From assembly GCA_964531735.1 (NCBI GenBank), contig CAZHGD010000005.1:1-64000 (forward strand): a stretch of DNA of 64,000 nt, in the 5' to 3' direction. This document shows, piece by piece, positions 59,396-64,000 of this stretch. Source of the DNA: CAZHGD01 sp964531735. GTDB taxonomy: Bacteria; Armatimonadota; UBA10988. The first letter of the stretch is position 1. Each line of letters starts with the position of its first letter. The notes under the pieces are model-generated. The model ran no database searches. It worked only from the letters and a program-made list of their open reading frames with translations, and was not told the DNA's origin. A program made the translations under genes and the position numbers.

Positions 59396-60811
59396 TCAAG
59401 CCGTGGCCGGCACAGCCGTCGGCGGATACTGCCGGTAGACCTTCGCCATGGTCCAGACCGCCAGCAGCAGGCCCAGAGCGTCGGCCACGGGTTGGCTGGC
59501 ATAGGCGCCCAGCACGCCCCAGTAGGCCGACATGACGTAGACCAGCGGCAGCACCAGCACGGCGCCGCGCGAGACGGTCAGCCACATGGCCGCCGCGCCC
59601 TTGCCCATGCCCTGGAGCGTGAAGACCGCCATCATCTGCGGCTCGACCAGGAAGAAGGTGCTGATCTGTAGGCGCAACGCCAGCACACCCAGCCGCTGCA
59701 ACTCCGCGTCGTGGGCAAACGGCTTGATGATCCACGGCGCGAAGAGGATCACCAGCACGCCGAGGATGAACCCGCCCGTGCCGGTCCAGACTGCGGCGAA
59801 GCGGTAGGCGTACCACATGCGGCGGTAGTCGCGGGCGCCGAACGCGTAGCCGACGATGGGCGTCAGCGCCTGGTTCACGCTGCCGCCGAGGCAGGCGATG
59901 ATCAGGAACATGACCCGGTTGCCCAGGCCGACCCCGGCAATGGCGGCGGCGCCGAAGCCGCCCAGCACATGGTTGATCAGCGAGGCGACAATGCCGCGCA
60001 GCACCATGGTCGCCGCTGCCGGCGCGCCGACTTCGAGGATGTCCCACATCACCTGCGGCCGCAGCCGCAGGTGGTGCCAGCGCAAGTGGTAGCCGCTGCG
60101 CGGCCCGCACATGTAGCGCGCGGCGACGTAGGCGGAGACGAGCTGCCCGCAGATGGTGGCGATGGCGGCGCCCTGCATCTCCAGACGCGGGCAGCCGTAC
60201 CAACCGTAGATGAGGAACGGGTCGAGCACGGCGGTGACCAAGGTGCCGCTGAGCGTAATGACCATCGGCGTCCAGGTGTTGCCCGCGCCGCGGAACAGGC
60301 CACCCAGCGCGCCGCCGCTCATAGCGAAGGGGAAGCCGAGTGAGACGGTCTGCAGGAAGACCACCGACGGTCCGATCACCTCCGGCGTGGCGCCGAGCGC
60401 GCGGACCAAGGGGTGGGCCGCGACCAGCCCGACGACCATGAACACGAGGCCCATGCCGACCGATAGGAGGACGCCTTGCCCGGCAGCCTGGTTGGCCTCG
60501 TCGACGCGCGTGGCGCCGAACCGCCGCGACACCAGCGACATGACCCCGGCACTGACGCCCATGCCCACCGCGCCGGCGATCATCATGAACGGCATCAGCA
60601 CCGTCAACGCCGCAATCGCTTGCGTGCCCGTGGGCAGACCAGCCACCCAGTAGGCGTCGACGATGTTGTAGAGCGCCATGCTGACCATGCCGACCATGCC
60701 GGGAATGCTCAGCTTGACCATCAGCGGACCGAGTGCGGCCGAGCCCAGGTCGGTCGTTCGTTGGTCCATGGTGCCCGATTCGGGCGGCGCCAGGGCAGTG
60801 TCGTCGGCCAC
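59396..60811 (-). CDS. MATE family efflux transporter
   Basis: A 471-residue inner-membrane antiporter with twelve hydrophobic segments. Both halves show the internal repeat: LGPLMVKLSIPGMVGMVSMALYNIVDAYWVA and VMWDILEVGAPAAATMVLRGIVAS. GALGGLFRGAGNTWTPMVITLSGTLVTAVLDPFLIYG and LGNRVMFLIIACLGGSVNQALTPIVGYAFGA are the typical NorM/DinF-type signature regions. It exports drugs or metabolites using Na+ or H+. Start is uncertain: GTG 60811 has GGAG 6 bases upstream; ATG 60769 and TTG 60817 are alternatives. The 115-base leader contains the palindrome GTTGCAAC near 60865 but no clear promoter. Confidence 0.93.
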   Translation of the reverse strand: MADDTALAPPESGTMDQRTTDLGSAALGPLMVKLSIPGMVGMVSMALYNIVDAYWVAGLPTGTQAIAALTVLMPFMMIAGAVGMGVSAGVMSLVSRRFGATRVDEANQAAGQGVLLSVGMGLVFMVVGLVAAHPLVRALGATPEVIGPSVVFLQTVSLGFPFAMSGGALGGLFRGAGNTWTPMVITLSGTLVTAVLDPFLIYGWYGCPRLEMQGAAIATICGQLVSAYVAARYMCGPRSGYHLRWHHLRLRPQVMWDILEVGAPAAATMVLRGIVASLINHVLGGFGAAAIAGVGLGNRVMFLIIACLGGSVNQALTPIVGYAFGARDYRRMWYAYRFAAVWTGTGGFILGVLVILFAPWIIKPFAHDAELQRLGVLALRLQISTFFLVEPQMMAVFTLQGMGKGAAAMWLTVSRGAVLVLPLVYVMSAYWGVLGAYASQPVADALGLLLAVWTMAKVYRQYPPTAVPATA

Positions 60812-60926
60812 GTGCAACTCCAGTCCGCCGGTCGTGTGATGGTTACAACGCGCAGCAGTTGCAACAGGTTACCACTGGTGCGCGCGCCAGGGGACCTTTG
60901 GGCAGACGTTGAGCGCGCGGCAACGT

Positions 60927-61967
60927 TCAGCGCCAGGCGCGGCGACCTTCGTCGAGGACCAGCAGGTACTGCGACACGGGCATGTAGTCGGTCAGCGAGT
61001 TGCCGGTGCCCAGCGCCCAGTAGCCGCCGGCGGTGCAGCGGGCGATCTTCTCGCGCGCATAGGCTCGCAGGTGCGGCTCGTCCAGCCGGCAGATGGCGTC
61101 CACGTCCAGCCCGCCGAGCGGCGTCACGCGCCGGCCGTACTGCGCCTGGAAGTCCTCGACGGGCAGGATGCTGTCCTCGAACGAATGCTTGGCGTCGATG
61201 CGGCAGGTGTCGATCAGGTCGTCGTAGATGGCGCCCAGGTTGCCGCACGAGTGCAGGATGAACGGCTTGCCGGCCGCGTGGGCCGCCGCGGCCTGCGCGG
61301 TGTAGATGGGCAAGACCAGGCGGCGCAAGGCGTCGGGTGGCAGAAAGGTGGCGGTGCGGAAGCCCAGGTCGTCGCCCTGGCGCAGCGCGCCCACCGCGTC
61401 CATGGTGGCCAGTTGCCGGCAGGCGCTGACGTGCAGCCGGCCGAGCTGGGCGAACACGCGCTCGAGCAGCTCCGGGTTGTCGTGGAGCAGCAGCGACAGG
61501 CCCATCACACCGAGCAGATAGGTGGCCCACTCGAACGGCCCGGCGCAGACGCCGCCGACGATCTTGGCGCCGTCGGGCAGCAGCGCGGCGACGGTCTCGA
61601 AGTGGCGGAACTCGATCGGGTCGGCTTCGTCGGGCCAGGGATAGGCCGCGAAGTCGGCCAGGGAGCGAATGCACACGGTGGCCTCGCTCTGGTGCGAGAC
61701 CGCGCCGGCCACGTGGTGGGCCGTCGGCAGCGTCAGCCGCGGCGGAATCTCCATCGGCACACAGTCGAAGCCCAGGCCGAGCCAGAAGTCGACGTAGATG
61801 CGCCAGTACTCGGTGTCCTGCGGCGACATCCGGTCGAACGCCGTGCCGGTGCGCCGCGCGATGAAGCCCGGGCTGGCCAGGTGCTCATAGCACGGCAGAT
61901 GCGTCGGCGTGCCCTCGCGGCGCAGCACCTTGAGGAACTGGTCGAAGTCTGGTTGGTGAGCGGTCAC
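60927..61967 (-). CDS. uroporphyrinogen decarboxylase-family protein (MtaA-like)
   Basis: A 346-residue UroD-fold barrel. VPMEIPPRLTLPT and FDRMSPQDTEYWRIYVDFW open it, GGVCAGPFEWATYLLGV matches the substrate loop, and LHSCGN is the late H-x-C zinc-type motif of corrinoid methyltransferases such as MtaA, followed by DAKHSFEDSILPVEDF and ALGTGNSLTDYMPVSQYL. Canonical HemE residues are not conserved, so haem synthesis is unlikely. Members are frequent near sugar genes in Planctomycetes, Verrucomicrobia and Armatimonadota without known function. The GTG at 61967 is chosen for GGGAGA upstream; extending to 62006 would overlap the beta-helix gene, which ends 16 bases away on the same strand and is transcribed first. 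Confidence 0.82.
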   Translation of the reverse strand: MTAHQPDFDQFLKVLRREGTPTHLPCYEHLASPGFIARRTGTAFDRMSPQDTEYWRIYVDFWLGLGFDCVPMEIPPRLTLPTAHHVAGAVSHQSEATVCIRSLADFAAYPWPDEADPIEFRHFETVAALLPDGAKIVGGVCAGPFEWATYLLGVMGLSLLLHDNPELLERVFAQLGRLHVSACRQLATMDAVGALRQGDDLGFRTATFLPPDALRRLVLPIYTAQAAAAHAAGKPFILHSCGNLGAIYDDLIDTCRIDAKHSFEDSILPVEDFQAQYGRRVTPLGGLDVDAICRLDEPHLRAYAREKIARCTAGGYWALGTGNSLTDYMPVSQYLLVLDEGRRAWR

Positions 61968-61983
61968 ACGCGTCTCCCGTCGA

Positions 61984-64000
61984 TCAGGGCAGTTCCAGCA
62001 GACCACCGCCGTCGAGGTTGGTCGTGGGTCCCAGCGCGCCGGCCCAGACCAGCCACTCGCCGGTCTCGGTGCGCAGCGCGCCTAGGTTGAAGCCCAGCTT
62101 CAGGCCCGGCCGCGGCACGATCCTGGCGGCCGCGAGTGGAATCGCCCACTCGGCGCTCCACTGCCCGCGTTCGACGCGCGCGGCGTAGTGCGTCTGCCGC
62201 GCCAGGTCGGCCAGCAGGTCGGCGGGCGCGCCGGTCTCCGGGTTGGCTTCGTGGCGGCCGTTCGGATAGGCGCGGAAGCCGAAGGTCGGCCCGGGCCGGC
62301 TACCGGAGGCCTCGCGGAAGCACACTTCGGCGCCGTCCACGCCGCCCCAGGCGCCGCCGACCTTGAGCTTGTCGGCATCCGACAGCGGCACGGTCACCCG
62401 CACGTGGAGCCGGGCGCCGTCGAAGGCCACCTGCGCGGCGGCCGGTCGGCTGGCGATGGGCTGTCGTCCCGGGTCCTCGGCCAAGGCCAACGGCGTGCCG
62501 GACCAACCGGCGGCCACCGGCGCGGTAACGCGCACGGCCTTGACCCGCGCCTTCGGGTGCAAGGCCAACGGCGGCGGTGGTGGCGGCGCGGGCGGCGCGG
62601 GCCGCACCGTGTGCTGCACCGGCCAAGTGGCCCGCGTGTCGCTGGCGTAGAGGCCGATCCGCTCCACCGGGATCCGCTTGAAGCCCAGCTTCCAGACCGG
62701 CGAATCGGGCCCCAGACGGTAGTCGTCGCGGGCCGCATCCACGAAGCGCGGATCGCCGTCGCTGAAGTTGTCCTTGACCACGGCCGTCTGGGCGGCGCGG
62801 CCCTCCAGCTTCAGCCACTGGCCACCGGCGCGCACGTTGCGCGTGACCTGGTTGTACTTGGCGAGGCCCGGCTCGTCGTCGAGGATGTCGGCCAGGTGCG
62901 GGTACCGCCCACGCCAAAGGTCGCTCTGGTAGGGCACCGCGGCCAGGCCCTGCAACAACTGGCCCTTCTCGGCGGGCCAGAACCCGGTGGTGGTCACGTT
63001 CACGGCCGGCGTGCAGTCGACAAACACGTTGTTGTCAATCACGTTGTCGCGGCCACCATGCACGAACACCGCGCCGGCGCCGCCGCGGACCCGCGCGAGG
63101 ACATTGCCGTAGACGGTGGTGCCGCTGATGAAGTTGTCCAGGTAGATGCCGTTGCAGCCCTGGCCGAGGTGGCCGTAGATGTCATGGAGGTAGTTGTGCC
63201 GGAACACCTGGCCGCGCCGGGTCCAGTCGTGGTAGGCGTAGATGACGCCCGCGTCGTTCGAGTGGTAGACCACGCTGTGGAACTCGCAGAACTCGATCAC
63301 ATGGTCGTTGCCCGAGAACAGCACGGCGGCGTGGGGTCCGTCGTGGATCAGGCAGTGGCGCAGGAGGTTGCCGACGCCTTCGAGCGCCACGGCCGGCTTG
63401 TACATCGGGTCCCACCGGCCATAGCGGTGGATGTGGCAGTTGTCCGCCACGTGCCGCGCCGGGGTCAGCGTGCGGCGGTCGCCGCCGTCGAGCAGAACAC
63501 CGCCGTCGCCGGTGTCGACCACATCGCAACCGAGCAGCAGATGGCGTTCGCCACCGGCCACGCGCACGCCCCAGCCGCCGACGTTGCGGATCGTGCAGCC
63601 GACCAACTGGCACCGCGCGCCACCGCTCACCTGCACGCCGGTATCCTGCGCGCATTCGAGCGTCAGGCCGCGCAGCGTGACGTAGGAGACGTCCTTGGTG
63701 GTGACCAGGTTGGGCAGGACCGAGACCTGCACCGAGGTGTCGTCGAGCGCCGCGGGCGGCAGGAAGTAGAGCAGCCCCCGAGCGCGGTCGAGGTACCATT
63801 CGCCCGGCTCATCCAGCTCGCAGAGCAGGTTGTAGGCATAGTACCACTGGCCTTTGCGCCAGCCGAACTCGTGCGCGCGGCCGTCGAGCGTCAACTCGTG
63901 AGTGGCCGGGTCGATGGCCTTGACGCGGTAACGCTGGTCGGCCCAGTCCCAGAACCAGTAGCCATGAACCATGGCGTCCGGCTCGCCGGCCCAGCGCGCG
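61984..64000 (-). CDS. right-handed beta-helix protein with C-terminal CBM9-like domain (5' truncated)
   Basis: At least 671 residues; the frame is open to the window edge (WAGEPDAMVHGYWFWDW), so the ATG at 63972 is internal. The segment ELDEPGEWYLDRARGLLYFLPP leads into a parallel beta-helix of about 300 residues with repeated short strands (VSYVTLRGLTLECAQDTGVQ, CQLVGCTIRNVGGWGVRVAGG, HLLLGCDVVDTGDGGVLLDGG, CNGIYLDNFISGTTVYGNV). After a proline-rich linker (RPAPPAPPPPPPLAL, about 175 residues from the end) comes a DOMON/CBM9-like beta domain (GVDGAEVCFREASGS, QWSAEWAIPLAAARI). This is the polysaccharide-lyase/NosD-like architecture, probably secreted. It is cotranscribed with the UroD-family gene downstream. 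Confidence 0.82.
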   Translation of the reverse strand, partial: ARWAGEPDAMVHGYWFWDWADQRYRVKAIDPATHELTLDGRAHEFGWRKGQWYYAYNLLCELDEPGEWYLDRARGLLYFLPPAALDDTSVQVSVLPNLVTTKDVSYVTLRGLTLECAQDTGVQVSGGARCQLVGCTIRNVGGWGVRVAGGERHLLLGCDVVDTGDGGVLLDGGDRRTLTPARHVADNCHIHRYGRWDPMYKPAVALEGVGNLLRHCLIHDGPHAAVLFSGNDHVIEFCEFHSVVYHSNDAGVIYAYHDWTRRGQVFRHNYLHDIYGHLGQGCNGIYLDNFISGTTVYGNVLARVRGGAGAVFVHGGRDNVIDNNVFVDCTPAVNVTTTGFWPAEKGQLLQGLAAVPYQSDLWRGRYPHLADILDDEPGLAKYNQVTRNVRAGGQWLKLEGRAAQTAVVKDNFSDGDPRFVDAARDDYRLGPDSPVWKLGFKRIPVERIGLYASDTRATWPVQHTVRPAPPAPPPPPPLALHPKARVKAVRVTAPVAAGWSGTPLALAEDPGRQPIASRPAAAQVAFDGARLHVRVTVPLSDADKLKVGGAWGGVDGAEVCFREASGSRPGPTFGFRAYPNGRHEANPETGAPADLLADLARQTHYAARVERGQWSAEWAIPLAAARIVPRPGLKLGFNLGALRTETGEWLVWAGALGPTTNLDGGGLLELP

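Noticed and set aside
60857..60870. GTTGCAAC palindrome near the MATE leader as a LacI/GalR operator
   Set aside because: Too short and lacking a LacI-type CG centre or an adjacent regulator; could be chance.

Overview
The window is a very GC-rich bacterial chromosome segment with 41 confident protein genes, no tRNA or rRNA, no CRISPR array and no recognisable transposase. Four type IV-pilin-like proteins share the processed N-terminus FTLIELLVVIAIIAIL, the following block FPVFAKAREK(A/S)RQSSC and a C-terminal H-x9-DG-H-x-KW motif. From general knowledge this combination suggests Armatimonadota, or a neighbour within the Planctomycetes-like didermal heterotrophs. That assignment is inference: no phylogenetic marker other than release factor 2 is present. 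The number of secreted glycoside hydrolase-like and esterase-like proteins points to a plant- or microbial-polysaccharide degrader.

Layout. 1-2.4 kb: the truncated end of an O-antigen-ligase/TPR polymerase and an unknown small protein. 2.4-5.7 kb (minus): pilin-like protein, Tat-exported Gfo/Idh/MocA oxidoreductase and a secreted TIM-barrel protein. 5.9-15.1 kb (plus): small membrane protein, giant secreted glycosidase-like protein, an esterase, then a periplasmic-binding-protein/hybrid-histidine-kinase pair behind its own promoter. 15.1-16.5 kb (minus): GH32. 16.6-27.1 kb (plus): a secreted beta-sandwich protein, then a compact IclR-regulated sugar operon (IclR, sugar-acid dehydratase, alpha/beta hydrolase, SDR, GH42-like, GH39-like) ending in a hairpin.

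27.1-31.8 kb is a different kind of region. It holds a DUF1848 radical-SAM-type gene, an ECF-like sigma factor and a CI/LexA-like S24 repressor whose catalytic serine is a cysteine. Two GAAC-N4-GTTC-like (SOS/Cheo) boxes sit in the control regions. A sugar isomerase and prfB with its programmed frameshift follow. 31.8-37.6 kb has three pilin-like genes alternating with a LigB-like dioxygenase and a tandem alpha/beta hydrolase. Two REP-like palindromes of the GGGGACAGTATAC type bracket the first part, and one of them supplies the dioxygenase stop codon. 38-39.3 kb encodes Amt. 39.4-64 kb is a second carbohydrate region: large secreted GH42-like and LamG proteins, a glycyl radical enzyme behind a 115-base imperfect hairpin, a sialidase-like protein, a Tat-exported BtrH-like protein, an FAD oxidoreductase with discoidin domain, esterases, a MATE pump, a UroD-family protein and a truncated beta-helix protein.

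How they fit together: extracellular glycosidases, esterases and beta-helix proteins would release sugars. The cytoplasmic GH32, GH42, GH39, Gfo/Idh, dehydratase and SDR enzymes would catabolise them under IclR and possibly two-component control. The most unusual items are the putative damage-responsive cluster at 27.1-29.7 kb, the glycyl radical enzyme with no activase nearby plus its leader hairpin, and the REP palindromes. Start sites were chosen from Shine-Dalgarno spacing and promoter positions read by eye; functions rest on motif recognition, not on database searches.
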